Source: an uncultured Clostridia bacterium
GTDB lineage: Bacteria; Bacillota; Clostridia; Oscillospirales; Ruminococcaceae
Reading direction: 5' to 3'
NCBI GenBank assembly: GCA_947630555.1
Contig: CANRIA010000001.1
Span: 153,406-217,405 of the forward strand
Length of the DNA: 64,000 nucleotides
In this document: in pieces, positions 24,656 through 33,364 of the stretch
How positions within the stretch are numbered: the stretch's first letter is position 1
How the letters are laid out: each line of letters starts with the position of its first letter
Translations under genes and position numbers: made by a program
The notes under the pieces: model-generated
Databases searched by the model: none
What the model was told of the DNA's origin: nothing
The model's input: only the letters and a program-made list of their open reading frames with translations

Positions 24656-24667
24656 TTAAAGCACCCC

Positions 24668-25804
24668 TCATTTTATTTTATAAAGCGAAAGCCCTGCGGA
24701 CTGTATCACAAAAAGTATCAGCAAAAACGTTATATTAAGCACACCGAAAATAAGCACATATTTTTTTATGCCCTCTCTGTCGCGCCTGCGGTATTCGCTA
24801 AGCGTTATAAGGCTTGCAAGAGAAGCTATCGGCGTTCCCAGACCGCCTATATTCACCGCGACAAGCAAATTGCTGTAAGCCTTTGTAAAGTGCGAGAGCA
24901 TAACAGCCGTGGGCACGTTGCTCATCACCTGGCAGCACAAAACGCCTATCGCCAGTTCCCTGCCCGGCAGAATGTTCATCAGCATATCCCTCACCGCCGA
25001 AATTCGCGCCATATTTCCCGAAAAAACAAAGAACGCCGCAAACGTTGCAAGCAAGGGGTAGTTTACATCTTTGAGTGCTTTTCTGTCTAAAACAAGCATT
25101 GCCGCTGTGACTATCGCGGTGCAGGCAAGGTAGGGTATAACACGCAGCACGCCTAAGATAGATACCACAAAAAGCACGCTGTAAACCACCGTTCTTGACT
25201 TGTGAAAGGTGTATTCCTCGCGGTTTTCAAGGTGCATGGGCTCACGCGGGATAACAATACAGCACACCGCAATAAGCAAAAACGCCGCCGCAAACGGCAC
25301 TGTCATTATCTCAATAAAAACTGCGGTGTCTATATTAAAATACGAGTATAAATACAAATTTTGCGGATTGCCGAACGGAGTTATCATGCCGCCTAAGTTT
25401 GCCGCTATGTTTTGCAGAACAAAAGTGTAAGCCATGTATTTTTTCTTGTTAGTGGCGGCAAGAACGAAGTAACCCAGCGGCAGAAACGTCAGCAGGGCCA
25501 TATCGTTGGCAAGCAGCATAGAGCCAGCATAGGTTATGAAAACAACGCCGATGACCACGTTGCGCACATTGCTCAGGCTGTGAACTATCTTCTCGGCAGC
25601 AAGCTCAAATGTGTGTATACGGGCAAAGCCGCAAACTACCTCCAGCGTACAGAAAAGACAGGCAAGCGTTTTCAGGTCAAAATAGCCTGCATACTGCCTG
25701 TCGGGCGGAACGAATATACAAGTCACAAGCGCCGCTGATACTGCAATGCACAAAACGGGCTGCTTTTTAAAAGCGCCCACGGCGGCGGACATTATTTTTT
25801 GCAC
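24668..25804 (-). CDS. ArsB/CitM-superfamily ion permease
   Basis: 378-aa protein with about ten hydrophobic helices, of the ion-transporter superfamily that includes ArsB, NhaD and CitMHS. The two opposed half-motifs are visible: NLGGMITPFGNPQNLYLYS in the first half and NIGGLGTPIASLASLITL in the second. Transported ion unknown. The start is a GTG, 9 bases after AGAGGTG; the ATG four codons later is 21 bases from it. It heads a small operon with an unknown protein and a methyltransferase. Confidence 0.82.
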   Translation of the reverse strand: MQKIMSAAVGAFKKQPVLCIAVSAALVTCIFVPPDRQYAGYFDLKTLACLFCTLEVVCGFARIHTFELAAEKIVHSLSNVRNVVIGVVFITYAGSMLLANDMALLTFLPLGYFVLAATNKKKYMAYTFVLQNIAANLGGMITPFGNPQNLYLYSYFNIDTAVFIEIMTVPFAAAFLLIAVCCIVIPREPMHLENREEYTFHKSRTVVYSVLFVVSILGVLRVIPYLACTAIVTAAMLVLDRKALKDVNYPLLATFAAFFVFSGNMARISAVRDMLMNILPGRELAIGVLCCQVMSNVPTAVMLSHFTKAYSNLLVAVNIGGLGTPIASLASLITLSEYRRRDREGIKKYVLIFGVLNITFLLILFVIQSAGLSLYKIK

Positions 25805-25862
25805 GGTAAATTACACCTCTGAAATTTTGAAATGCTGCAAAATATCTGCCAAAATAATTTGT

Positions 25863-26750
25863 TTAAGAAATGCGTTTACCGCCGCCCTTGCTCTTTGGGC
25901 TGCCTTTAGAGCCGCCGCTTCTTTTGCGCTGCTCTTTGCTTACCTTTATAGGCTGTTCTTTGCCGCCCTTGTCCTCAAAAATGGCATCTTCGCCTGTTGC
26001 AGGGCGCAGATAGTCAAATTCGGGGTTCTTCTCGCCTTTTGAATCGTAGTAGGGCTGTATAACATACTTTCTTATTATCGGGTAGCAGTTATATGAGATA
26101 ACGAACGCGCTGCCCGAAAACAAAAGCGCACTTATTATTACAAGGTCGATTATCACGCCGATGTTTGAAGCGCTCAGCAGTATAAGAAGCATTATCACCA
26201 GCAGCGCCACAATAGCAAAGAAAGATATAAGCGTTTTCTTCATGCCTATGCTTGCCAGCAAAAATGAGTTTTTAGCTATCTGTTTAAGTTTAAGGTTCGT
26301 GGAAACTATAAGCAGATAAATATAAAAGTGCATGATGTAAATAATAAGCATAAGGCTTATTGAAAGCACAACAAGTATCTTTCCCCACGAGTATACCTTT
26401 GAAAAATTATAGTAGAAAACTATCATGAACGGCAGCCATATTATCAGCAGAATATCTACAATACCCGTCACAAACGACTGCTTGAAACTGCTTTTGAAAG
26501 TCTTCCAGAACTCGTGGAACATAAAACAGCTGCGCTCCTGCGAGTAGTTGCGTGCTACCTTAAAAAGCGCCGCCGTGGCAGGCCCGAAGGTCAGCACAGG
26601 TATGCAGAACACTATATACAGCAGATTTAAAAATATAAGATCCCAGAAATGCCTGCCGAACACCTCTAAAAATTTTACTATGCCGCGCTTTTCCTGCGGC
26701 ATTTTCGGTATGCCGGGGCCAGCGTTTGAATAGTTTGGAAACAGTCCCAT
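25863..26750 (-). CDS. YesL-like (DUF624) membrane protein
   Basis: 295 aa with six hydrophobic helices. The segment FGRHFWDLIFLNLLYIVFCIP followed by VLTFGPATAALFKVARNY is the DUF624 signature. The C-terminal 60 residues are charged and Lys/Gly/Ser-rich (QRKRSGGSKGSPKSKGGGKR). Members often sit by carbohydrate-uptake genes but have no defined activity; here the neighbour is proC, 16 bases upstream. AAAGGAA precedes the ATG. Confidence 0.82.
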   Translation of the reverse strand: MGLFPNYSNAGPGIPKMPQEKRGIVKFLEVFGRHFWDLIFLNLLYIVFCIPVLTFGPATAALFKVARNYSQERSCFMFHEFWKTFKSSFKQSFVTGIVDILLIIWLPFMIVFYYNFSKVYSWGKILVVLSISLMLIIYIMHFYIYLLIVSTNLKLKQIAKNSFLLASIGMKKTLISFFAIVALLVIMLLILLSASNIGVIIDLVIISALLFSGSAFVISYNCYPIIRKYVIQPYYDSKGEKNPEFDYLRPATGEDAIFEDKGGKEQPIKVSKEQRKRSGGSKGSPKSKGGGKRIS

Positions 26751-26766
26751 TTTATAATTCCTTTCT

Positions 26767-27567
26767 TTATTTGGAAAGCTCGTAAGCCCTTGCGGTGCAG
26801 GCCTCGCAGCATTTTTTCACGGTACTTTCTAAACCGCCCTCGCGAAGTTTTTCAAGACCTGCAATAGTTGTTCCGCCTTTTGAAGACACCATTTCTATAA
26901 GCTCATCAATGCTCTTGCCGCTGTCGGTTATCATTTTTGCAGAGCCCGTCAGCGACTTAGCAAACAGCTTCATAGCCGCGCCTTCTTCAATGCCTACAGA
27001 TACGGCGTAATCTACAAAAGCTTTTGCGTAAAGATATATAAACGCAGGCGACGAGCCGTTCACGGCGATAACCTCGCGCATTTTGTCTTTCGGCAATACG
27101 GCTGTTATACCGCACGAATCGAATATAGAGCGCACCAGCGCAAACTCATCTTCCGTAACGCTTTCAGAGCGCGAAAGAGCCGTTGCACCCTCGCCCAGCA
27201 GAAGCGGCGTGTTCGGCATTACAAGCACTACCTTTGCATTTTCTTTGGTCTTTTTGGCAATGTATTCGTCCGATATTCCTGCACATATTGAAATTATAAC
27301 GCTGCCGCTCGTTACGCTTTTGGCGACTTCATTCAAAACATCGTCAAGCTGCTGCGGCTTTATAGCAAGGAAAACATACTTGCATTTTTCAAAAACCTCT
27401 GCGGCACTGCGGCAAGCTTGTGCGCCAACCTGTTTTGCACCGCTCAGCTTTTCTTCGCTTAAATCAAAAGCGTATAGATTTATACTGTCTTTAAGCGCGC
27501 TGCCCGATATGCCTTTCATAATAGCGTAGCCCATGTTGCCTGCGCCTATAAAACCAACGTCCGTCAT
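26767..27567 (-). CDS. proC: Pyrroline-5-carboxylate reductase
   Basis: 266 aa, the family length; last step of proline synthesis, reducing P5C with NAD(P)H. N-terminal Rossmann motif VGFIGAGNMGYAIMKGI, then FLAIKPQQLDDVL, VLVMPNTPLLLGEGATAL, and the C-terminal dimer helices with SPAFIYLYAKAFVDYAVSVG and VSSKGGTTIAGLEKL. The ATG at 27567 is 11 bases from AAGGA; a GTG at 27576 nearly touches that site and is rejected. Confidence 0.94.
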   Translation of the reverse strand: MTDVGFIGAGNMGYAIMKGISGSALKDSINLYAFDLSEEKLSGAKQVGAQACRSAAEVFEKCKYVFLAIKPQQLDDVLNEVAKSVTSGSVIISICAGISDEYIAKKTKENAKVVLVMPNTPLLLGEGATALSRSESVTEDEFALVRSIFDSCGITAVLPKDKMREVIAVNGSSPAFIYLYAKAFVDYAVSVGIEEGAAMKLFAKSLTGSAKMITDSGKSIDELIEMVSSKGGTTIAGLEKLREGGLESTVKKCCEACTARAYELSK

Positions 27568-27612
27568 ATATAACACTGTCCTTCATAGCAATTTATACAA
27601 TCATATATACCT

Positions 27613-27641
27613 ATTATACTACATTCTGAACAAAAACGCAA
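27613..27641 (-). promoter_or_regulatory. SigA promoter of proC
   Basis: On the minus strand, TTGCGT (27641-27636), 17-base spacer, TATAAT (27618-27613). Confidence 0.7.
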
Positions 27642-27649
27642 TAGCTTTT

Positions 27650-27682
27650 AAAAAAATAACGGACGGCAAAAAGCCGTCCGCC
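27650..27682 (-). terminator. Terminator of spoIIID
   Basis: GGACGGC and GCCGTCC form a GC-rich stem around a five-base loop; on the minus strand it is followed by GTTATTTTTTT. It lies 7 bases after the spoIIID stop. Confidence 0.85.
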
Positions 27683-27688
27683 GCAGTA

Positions 27689-27958
27689 TTATTTTGCCGC
27701 CTTTGCGGCTCTTTTCTTTTCATACTTCTCTTTGGTAGCCATACCTCCGCGGATATGCCTGAGCGCTTTATTTTCTTCCAGAACGGCTTTCACCTGCTCA
27801 TACAGCTCGCGGTCTATGCTCTCCAGCCTTTGTGAAACATCTTTATGAACAGTGCTTTTGCTTATGCCGAAACGTTTTGCAGCCGTCCTGACTGTTGCTT
27901 TATCTTTTACTATGTATTCTCCCACTACTACCGGTCGTTCCTTGTCTGTCGGAACCAT
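27689..27958 (-). CDS. spoIIID: Stage III sporulation transcriptional regulator SpoIIID
   Basis: 89 aa. The conserved block VVVGEYIVKDKATVRTAAKRF, GISKSTVHKDVSQRL and ALRHIRGGMATKEKYEKKR is diagnostic. SpoIIID is a small HTH protein that modulates SigE-dependent genes in the mother cell. The helix-turn-helix lies at about residues 23-45 and the basic C-terminus contacts DNA. It is a stand-alone gene here, as in many Clostridia, and is direct evidence for a sporulation programme. GGGAGTGAG precedes the ATG. Confidence 0.97.
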   Translation of the reverse strand: MVPTDKERPVVVGEYIVKDKATVRTAAKRFGISKSTVHKDVSQRLESIDRELYEQVKAVLEENKALRHIRGGMATKEKYEKKRAAKAAK

Positions 27959-27988
27959 TGTCTCACTCCCATTTCGTCTTTTTTACAA

Positions 27989-28016
27989 TGTATATGCGCA
28001 TACGGCTCGTATCATT
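27989..28016 (-). promoter_or_regulatory. Possible SigE promoter of spoIIID
   Basis: On the minus strand, AATGATAC (28016-28009), 12-base spacer, CATATACA (27996-27989), loosely like the SigE consensus. spoIIID is SigE-dependent in Bacillus; the match here is weak. Confidence 0.3.
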
Positions 28017-28108
28017 CTGAAAAACTTTTGCGCCTTACAAAATTCGCCTCATAAGTGTGCGTGACAAGCATAAAGATATTACAGACGGCAAATGAAAGGA
28101 CGGGTGTC

Positions 28109-29827
28109 ATGAGTCACAAAAAACTTCGTCGGCAGGGATTTTTACTTGCCAGCGTTATTCTTATTTTTACTGTGCTGTTTACTAAAATTGTCGGCATGGT
28201 GTATCGCATACCGCTTGCAAATATTCTGGGCGGCAGCGGCATGGCGTATTTTTCGTCGGCGTATTCAATATTTATGCCTGTTTACGCCGTGGCTGTTTCG
28301 GGCATTCCGCCTGCTGTTGCAAGAATGACCGCTGAACAGTGCGCACTGGGCAACTATCAAAACGCGCGGCGGCTGCGTTCGGCAGCTGAGATGTTCTTTC
28401 TGCTGACTGGGCTTGTTTCTTCGCTGCTGCTTGTAATATTCTCTCAGCCCGTGTGTACATATATAATTTCAGAGCCGCTCTCACGCCTGTGCGTTACCGC
28501 CATTGCGCCCTGCATAGCTATAGGCGCTGTTTCTGCCGTCGAGCGCGGCTATGCCGAGGGTATGCAAAACATGATACCCACCGCAGTTTCAGAAGTGATA
28601 GAAGCCGTTGTGAAGCTTGCAGCAGGGCTTGGGTTCGCGGCTTTTGTGTCGCACAAAGCAAACGAGGAATTTGCAGCGTTTTCTACCGTTTTTGGTGTAA
28701 GGTGCGCGACCGCCGACGAAGCAAACGCCGCCGCTCTGCCAGTTATAGCCGCCGCCTCGGTGCTGGGCATTACACTATCAGACTTGTGCGGCTGCGCGTT
28801 TTTGTGGCTTTCAAGAAAAATATGCGGCGACGGTCTGACGGACGATATGATGTATATGTCTCAGCAGCACACGCCAAAGCGCGTTATGCTAAAAAGGCTG
28901 CTGCAGCTTGCCGCGCCGTTCGCACTCGCATCGGTTATAACCACTCTTTCGGGGCTTATAGACCTTGTAACAATAAACCGCTGTCTTGAATATTCGTTCG
29001 ATAAAAACAAAGCCTACGCGCTGAAAAAGTTCGCCGCCGCCGTTTTAGAGCTCTCAAAAGGCGAAAAGCTATCAAGCTTTATATACGGCTCATACAGCGG
29101 CATGGCGTTTACAGTGTTCGGCATTGTGCCCTCGCTTACCGCCATGTTCGGCAGAAGCATACTGCCCACAGTTTCAGCCGCCTATGCCACCAAAGACAAA
29201 GAAAAACTTGCAAAGTCTGTAAACACGGTGCTTACTTTAGCGCTGTTCGTATCCGTCCCCTGCGGAATAGGAATGTGCGTTTTTTCTAGCGAAATACTGC
29301 GTTTTCTGTTTGCAGGGCGCACCACCGAGATAGAGGTGTGCACAAACGCGCTCTCAGTGCTGGGGCTGGCAAGCATACCCGTTTCGCTTTGCTCGCCCAT
29401 ATTTATAATGCTTCAAGCGGCAGGCATGCAGAAAGAACCCGTAAAAATTACCATTATCGGCGGTATAGTAAAGCTTTTTGCGAACATACTTTTAGTAAGC
29501 GTGCCGCAGCTGGGCATAACGGGCGCAGGCATGGCAACGCTTGTCTGCTACACCGTAATGCTGGCGATGTGTTTTGCAGACCTTAGAAAACTGTGCGGCA
29601 AGAACCCCATACACCTGAAGACCGTTTTGTGCATACTAATGGCGGCGGCGCTTAGCATTGAGGGCGCGTATTTGCTGAACAATGTTACCAATATTTGGCT
29701 GGATATGAGAATTTCTTTGATAATTTCTATATTATTCTCTGTCAATATATACATACTTTCAACCCAACTATTGAGCGTAATGCCGAAAAGTCTGTTTAAA
29801 TCTAAAAAATATGCGCAAAGCACTTGA
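28109..29827 (+). CDS. SpoVB/YabM-like MOP-family flippase
   Basis: 572 aa with about 14 hydrophobic helices. The N-terminus FLLASVILIFTVLFTKIVGM followed by VYRIPLANILGGSGMAYFSSAY is typical of SpoVB and YabM, lipid-linked cell-wall precursor transporters. Being upstream of mazG and rqcP it corresponds in position to Bacillus yabM. It probably serves cortex or envelope synthesis. The ATG at 28109 is preceded by AAAGGACGGG; upstream in-frame starts from 28055 lack a site. Confidence 0.85.
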   Translation: MSHKKLRRQGFLLASVILIFTVLFTKIVGMVYRIPLANILGGSGMAYFSSAYSIFMPVYAVAVSGIPPAVARMTAEQCALGNYQNARRLRSAAEMFFLLTGLVSSLLLVIFSQPVCTYIISEPLSRLCVTAIAPCIAIGAVSAVERGYAEGMQNMIPTAVSEVIEAVVKLAAGLGFAAFVSHKANEEFAAFSTVFGVRCATADEANAAALPVIAAASVLGITLSDLCGCAFLWLSRKICGDGLTDDMMYMSQQHTPKRVMLKRLLQLAAPFALASVITTLSGLIDLVTINRCLEYSFDKNKAYALKKFAAAVLELSKGEKLSSFIYGSYSGMAFTVFGIVPSLTAMFGRSILPTVSAAYATKDKEKLAKSVNTVLTLALFVSVPCGIGMCVFSSEILRFLFAGRTTEIEVCTNALSVLGLASIPVSLCSPIFIMLQAAGMQKEPVKITIIGGIVKLFANILLVSVPQLGITGAGMATLVCYTVMLAMCFADLRKLCGKNPIHLKTVLCILMAAALSIEGAYLLNNVTNIWLDMRISLIISILFSVNIYILSTQLLSVMPKSLFKSKKYAQST

Positions 29828-29852
29828 AATTTTAAAAAATATGAGTTATTAT
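29824..29852 (+). promoter_or_regulatory. Probable promoter of mazG
   Basis: TTGAAA (29824-29829) overlaps the flippase stop codon; 17-base spacer; TATTAT (29847-29852). It leaves a leader of about 85 bases. Confidence 0.5.
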
Positions 29853-29944
29853 AATATATGTGCCTTGTCACATTTGAAAAGGCTTGTAAAGGTGCGGTCT
29901 ACAGGCTGAAAGATAAGCAAATTTTTGGTGTTTGAGGATTCTTT

Positions 29945-30730
29945 ATGGACGGTTTTGTTTTTAAAGACAAATATGACGTAAGCGACCTGCGGCTGATAGT
30001 CAAGGCGCTTCGCAGCGAAAACGGCTGTCCGTGGGATAAGGTGCAGACACACAAAACTCTGCGGAAAGATATGATAGAAGAAGCCTATGAAGTGGCTGAG
30101 GCTATCGACTGCGAGAGCGTGCCTATGCTTCGCGAAGAGCTTGGCGATGTGCTTTTGCAGGTGGTTTTCCACAGCGATATTGAAGAAGATGCAGGCAATT
30201 TTGATCTTGACGAAGTGGCAGACGAGGTGTGCAAAAAGCTGATAACGCGGCATCCGCACGTTTTTGGTGAGCTAAAGCTTGATACCGCTGATGAAGTTTT
30301 AGAAAACTGGGATAAGATCAAGAAAGAAACTAAAGAGCAGTCGTATACAGATACTTTAAACGCCGTGCCTAGGGTCTTCCCCGCACTGATGAGGGCGCAG
30401 AAGATAGGCAAGCGCGCAGGCAGGGCAGGAATGGATCACCCTACCGCTGAAGATGCGCTGACATCTTTACAAAACGAAGTAGACGAAGCGCGCGAGGCGA
30501 TAAAAAGCGGCGGCAACATAGAAGAAGAACTGGGCGATGTGCTGTTCGCGTGTGTGAACGTAATACGCAAATGCGGCTTTGATGCCGAAGAGGTGCTGAC
30601 AGCGGCAACCGATAAATTTGTAAAGCGGTTTGCAAAGGTAGAAGAAATGGTTAGGCAAAACGGGGCTGATATGAAGTCCCTGAGCATAGATGAGCTTGAT
30701 CTCTATTGGGATAAGGCTAAAAAAAATTAA
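29945..30730 (+). CDS. mazG: Nucleoside triphosphate pyrophosphohydrolase MazG
   Basis: 261 aa, two-domain MazG. The first half has LRSENGCPWDKVQTHKTLRKD, MIEEAYEVAEAID and ELGDVLLQVVFHSDIEED, the EExxE and ExxD metal-binding motif set, plus ITRHPHVFGE; the second half repeats NEVDEAREAIKS and EELGDVLFACVNVIRK. It hydrolyses (d)NTPs to NMPs and pyrophosphate, cleaning aberrant nucleotides. It corresponds to the MazG part of Bacillus YabN, in the same order between the flippase and rqcP. Confidence 0.95.
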   Translation: MDGFVFKDKYDVSDLRLIVKALRSENGCPWDKVQTHKTLRKDMIEEAYEVAEAIDCESVPMLREELGDVLLQVVFHSDIEEDAGNFDLDEVADEVCKKLITRHPHVFGELKLDTADEVLENWDKIKKETKEQSYTDTLNAVPRVFPALMRAQKIGKRAGRAGMDHPTAEDALTSLQNEVDEAREAIKSGGNIEEELGDVLFACVNVIRKCGFDAEEVLTAATDKFVKRFAKVEEMVRQNGADMKSLSIDELDLYWDKAKKN

Positions 30731-30765
30731 ACGGAGAGATCCGTATTATTATTGGAGGTATTAAA

Positions 30766-31041
30766 ATGACAAAGGCAGAATTCGTAAACGCAATTGCTGA
30801 AAAGGGCGGCTACACAAAGAAGGACGCTGAAAAGGCGCTTGCTACAGTAACAGCGGCTATCACCGACGTTCTTGCAGCCGGCGACAAGATCACTCTCGTT
30901 GGCTTCGGTACTTTCGAGGTTCGCGAAAGACAGGCTAAGACGGGTATCAATCCTCTCACCAAGAAAGCTATCAAGATCCCCGCTAAGAAAGTTCCTGCTT
31001 TCAAAGCCGGCAGCGCTCTCAAAGAGGCAGTTGCTAAGTAA
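30766..31041 (+). CDS. HU-family nucleoid protein
   Basis: 91 aa. MTKAEFVNAIAEKGGYTKKD, VGFGTFEVRERQAKTGINP and IPAKKVPAFKAGSALKEAV are the standard HU body, DNA-binding arm and C-terminal helix. It wraps DNA as a dimer. Codon use shifts toward ATC, CTC and GCT, unlike its neighbours, as expected for a highly expressed gene. GGAGG precedes the ATG and a strong terminator follows. Confidence 0.96.
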   Translation: MTKAEFVNAIAEKGGYTKKDAEKALATVTAAITDVLAAGDKITLVGFGTFEVRERQAKTGINPLTKKAIKIPAKKVPAFKAGSALKEAVAK

Positions 31042-31058
31042 TCTAAGCAAAACTTCAC

Positions 31059-31090
31059 GCAGCCCGGTGGTCTACATCGGGCTCTTTTTT
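31059..31090 (+). terminator. Terminator of the HU gene
   Basis: AGCCCG and CGGGCT pair around an 11-base loop and are followed by CTTTTTT. Confidence 0.85.
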
Positions 31091-31107
31091 AATGTAGGGA
31101 GAATTTT

Positions 31108-31347
31108 ATGAGGCTGGATAAATATCTTAAAGTAACAAGGCTTATAAAGCGGCGCACCGTTGCGAATGAGGCGTGCGATGCGCAAAAAATATCGGTCAAC
31201 GGCAAGGTCGCAAGGGCTTCTTATGACGTCAAGGTCGGCGATGTTATTGAGATAAACATGGGCGCAAAGCCGCTTAAAGTGCGCGTGCTGAGCGTAAATG
31301 AGTACGCTACAAAAGACAATGCCTCCGACAATTATGAGGTAATATAA
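31108..31347 (+). CDS. rqcP: S4-domain ribosome quality-control factor RqcP
   Basis: 79 aa, a lone S4 RNA-binding domain: MRLDKYLKVTRLIKRRTVAN, DAQKISVNGKVARASYDVKV and GDVIEINMGAKPLKVRVL. RqcP (Bacillus YabO, HslR-like) binds stalled 50S-peptidyl-tRNA and works with RqcH in alanine tailing. The rqcH gene is also in this window at 34305-36068. Position after mazG matches Bacillus. The stop overlaps the next start (TAATG). Confidence 0.92.
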   Translation: MRLDKYLKVTRLIKRRTVANEACDAQKISVNGKVARASYDVKVGDVIEINMGAKPLKVRVLSVNEYATKDNASDNYEVI

Positions 31348-31928
31348 TGTTTGAGTTTTGCACATTTCCCGTTGATGGCGAAATTTTTGCGCGAATAAAC
31401 GGCGTTTCTTATCATGAGAACACGCACATAACGCCCGAAGATCTTGTGTACATAACGCTCACGCACTTTGGCATAGACGGCAAAGAGCACACGGGCGAGA
31501 TAATAGTAAACAGGGCGATAGAAGCCAAACTTCGCGATATTTTCGCTGCCCTGCATACGGCAAAATACGCAGTAGAAAAAATGCGGCTGGTAGACTGTTA
31601 CGGCGCAGACGACGTGCTTTCAATGGCTGATAACAACTCGTCGGCGTTCAATTTCCGCGTTATCGCCGACACCGACATACTCTCGCGCCACGCGCTGGGG
31701 CTGGCGATAGATATTAACCCCCTGTACAATCCGTACATAACCTACATAGGCGGCAAGGAGAAGTGCTCGCCGCCGCAGGGACTGCCGTACCGCGACCGCA
31801 CGAAGAATTTTCCTATGAAGATAGACCATGATGACCTGTGCTATAAGCTGTTCACCGCGCACGGCTTCACATGGGGCGGCGACTGGACAGACTCGAAGGA
31901 CTACCAGCATTTTGAATACAAATTGTGA
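31347..31928 (+). CDS. M15-family D-Ala-D-Ala carboxypeptidase-like protein
   Basis: 193 aa. The C-terminal half is an M15 (VanY/endolysin-like) zinc peptidase: SRHALGLAIDINPLYNPY supplies the H-x6-D ligands, DHDDLCYKLFTAHGFTWGG the catalytic acid region, and DYQHFEYKL the last His ligand. No signal peptide or membrane helix is visible, so export is unexplained, as with some endolysin-like enzymes. The N-terminal 90 residues are not recognised. Coupled to rqcP by a one-base overlap. Confidence 0.8.
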   Translation: MFEFCTFPVDGEIFARINGVSYHENTHITPEDLVYITLTHFGIDGKEHTGEIIVNRAIEAKLRDIFAALHTAKYAVEKMRLVDCYGADDVLSMADNNSSAFNFRVIADTDILSRHALGLAIDINPLYNPYITYIGGKEKCSPPQGLPYRDRTKNFPMKIDHDDLCYKLFTAHGFTWGGDWTDSKDYQHFEYKL

Positions 31929-31931
31929 ACA

Positions 31932-31975
31932 AAAAGCCTTTCTCACCAAAGCGGCGGGAAAGGCTGTTTTTGTTT
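31932..31975 (+). terminator. Terminator after the M15 gene
   Basis: AAAGCCTTTC and GAAAGGCT form the stem, followed by GTTTTTGTTTTG. Confidence 0.8.
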
Positions 31976-31983
31976 TGTTTATA

Positions 31984-32340
31984 TATTATTGCGCTTACGC
32001 GCGGCGCATGGAGCGCAGTGTCTTGCTGTCTGCTTAAGCAGAAGCAAGCCACCATGAAAGAATTACTTAGCCGACTTTATGGGGTCGGCTATTTTGTTTT
32101 CTGAAAGTCTAAAGCCTTTTAGAAAACAAAACCGTAATTCTTTTGCATAGTCCGTTTAGTTTAAATAGCGCATATCTAAAAATCCTCACCGCCATAAACG
32201 GTCGGCGGCGAGGGCTTTTTAGATGCGCGCTTTGTTGTTAAGCATGGAAGAAGCCTCGAAGAGGGTTCTTCGGCACTTGCCAGACTGTTCACAGTCTGGC
32301 AACGTGTGCGCTCCTGCGCCGCGCGTAAGCGCGAATATTA
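31984..32340. repeat. MITE-like element with about 30-bp inverted ends
   Basis: Both ends carry a box like TTGCGCTTACGCGCGGCGC followed by (A/T)GGAGCG, facing inward (about 31988-32018 and 32308-32338). Each is followed on the inside by a hairpin of different sequence (32020-32048; arms TTGCCAGACTGT 32277-32288 and its complement 32291-32302). Between them are a three-stem fold (32057-32143) and a CCGCC/GGCGG hairpin with terminator-like ends (about 32180-32222). A related single copy is at 57164-57300. No transposase or ORF is present. Confidence 0.6.
32057..32143. repeat. Three-stem junction inside the inverted-repeat element
   Basis: Outer stem AAAGAATTAC (32057-32066) with GTAATTCTTT (32134-32143); inner stems TAGCCGAC/GTCGGCTA (32068-32091) and GTTTTCT/AGAAAAC (32096-32127). 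All three are perfect, giving a potential three-way junction or cruciform. Confidence 0.6.
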
Positions 32341-32376
32341 CACGTTAAAATAACGCACGAACTTTGCCTCTGCCGC

Positions 32377-33363
32377 TTATTCCTCCCCCACTATCGGCGC
32401 GTAGCCGCTTTGAGCTATAATTTCCTGCCCCTCGTCAGAAAGCACCCATTCTATGAGCTTTTTTACGTTGGGGTTTTTGTTGTTCTTATCATACACCGCA
32501 TAAAAATCATACACCAACGGGTAACTGCCGTTTTGCACGTTCTCCATACTCGGGTAAACGCCGCTGAGCGAGAGCATTTTCACGCCGCCGCTGTCAGCAA
32601 TCCCCTCAACGTAATATCTGAACGAAAAACCGATCGCGCTGCCCAAAAAAGCATCGAGATCACGCGGCATTTTCACACCGTCCATAAATTGCAGCATTAC
32701 CGTCTGGCTGCCGCTGCCCTCCATTCTCTGCAACGGGCTGACGAGCCTGCCGCTGCCGCCGACCTCAGACCAGCGCTTGATCTTGCCTGCAAAAATGTCT
32801 TTCACCTGCTGAACAGTCAAATTGTTGACAGGATTTTCAGCGTTCACAATAAACACAAACGCTTCTCTGCCCACCGGCACAAGCTGAAGTTCTACGCCAT
32901 TATTCGCGGCATATTCAAGCTGCTCTTTTGAGGGTGCGGCGCAGAAAACTATGTCGGCATCGCCGTCAACAACAGCTTGATACGCCCTTAGCGTGTTGCG
33001 AAATTGCAGCTTGCTCTCCGCCGTGAAGTTCTCGCCGTCAAAATGTACCGAATCTTCGGGGTATACCGAGCCCACGATACCAGAAAAAACAGGGTATAGC
33101 GCGGCGGCACCGTCAATCACAGGCAGCTCGCCTTCAAGACGAAAATCAGTGTCAACAGTCGCGGCGAGGGTGTTTTCATCAAACGGCAGATACTTATCAA
33201 GCTCAATAGCCTTCGCCTGAAGCGCGGCGCTCTTGCTGCTGATGCACCGTTTTGTACACACCTCAAAAATAGCTATGTCAAGCGCGGCGAAGAATAAAAT
33301 CAGCAAAAATATCACCGCAAGCTGCTTTAAGAGCAGCTTTCTTTTATTTGTCACATCTGCCAT
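32377..33363 (-). CDS. Membrane-anchored PstS-like substrate-binding protein
   Basis: 328 aa. An N-terminal helix (about 12-32, LAVIFLLILFFAALDIAIFEV) anchors a periplasmic-binding-protein domain (PF12849 type): LPVIDGAAALYPVFSGIV, IVFCAAPSKEQLEYA, VNNLTVQQVKDIFAGKIKRW, RMEGSGSQTVMLQFM and LIEWVLSDEGQEIIAQSGYAP. It resembles phosphate or anion sensors/binders, but no ABC transporter genes are near, so a signalling or wall role is possible. GGTGG precedes the ATG at 33363. Last gene of a run that includes GtrA. Confidence 0.8.
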   Translation of the reverse strand: MADVTNKRKLLLKQLAVIFLLILFFAALDIAIFEVCTKRCISSKSAALQAKAIELDKYLPFDENTLAATVDTDFRLEGELPVIDGAAALYPVFSGIVGSVYPEDSVHFDGENFTAESKLQFRNTLRAYQAVVDGDADIVFCAAPSKEQLEYAANNGVELQLVPVGREAFVFIVNAENPVNNLTVQQVKDIFAGKIKRWSEVGGSGRLVSPLQRMEGSGSQTVMLQFMDGVKMPRDLDAFLGSAIGFSFRYYVEGIADSGGVKMLSLSGVYPSMENVQNGSYPLVYDFYAVYDKNNKNPNVKKLIEWVLSDEGQEIIAQSGYAPIVGEE

Positions 33364-33364
33364 A

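Noticed and set aside
31984..32340. Insertion sequence
   Set aside because: Inverted ends are present but there is no transposase frame, so only a MITE-like label is supportable.
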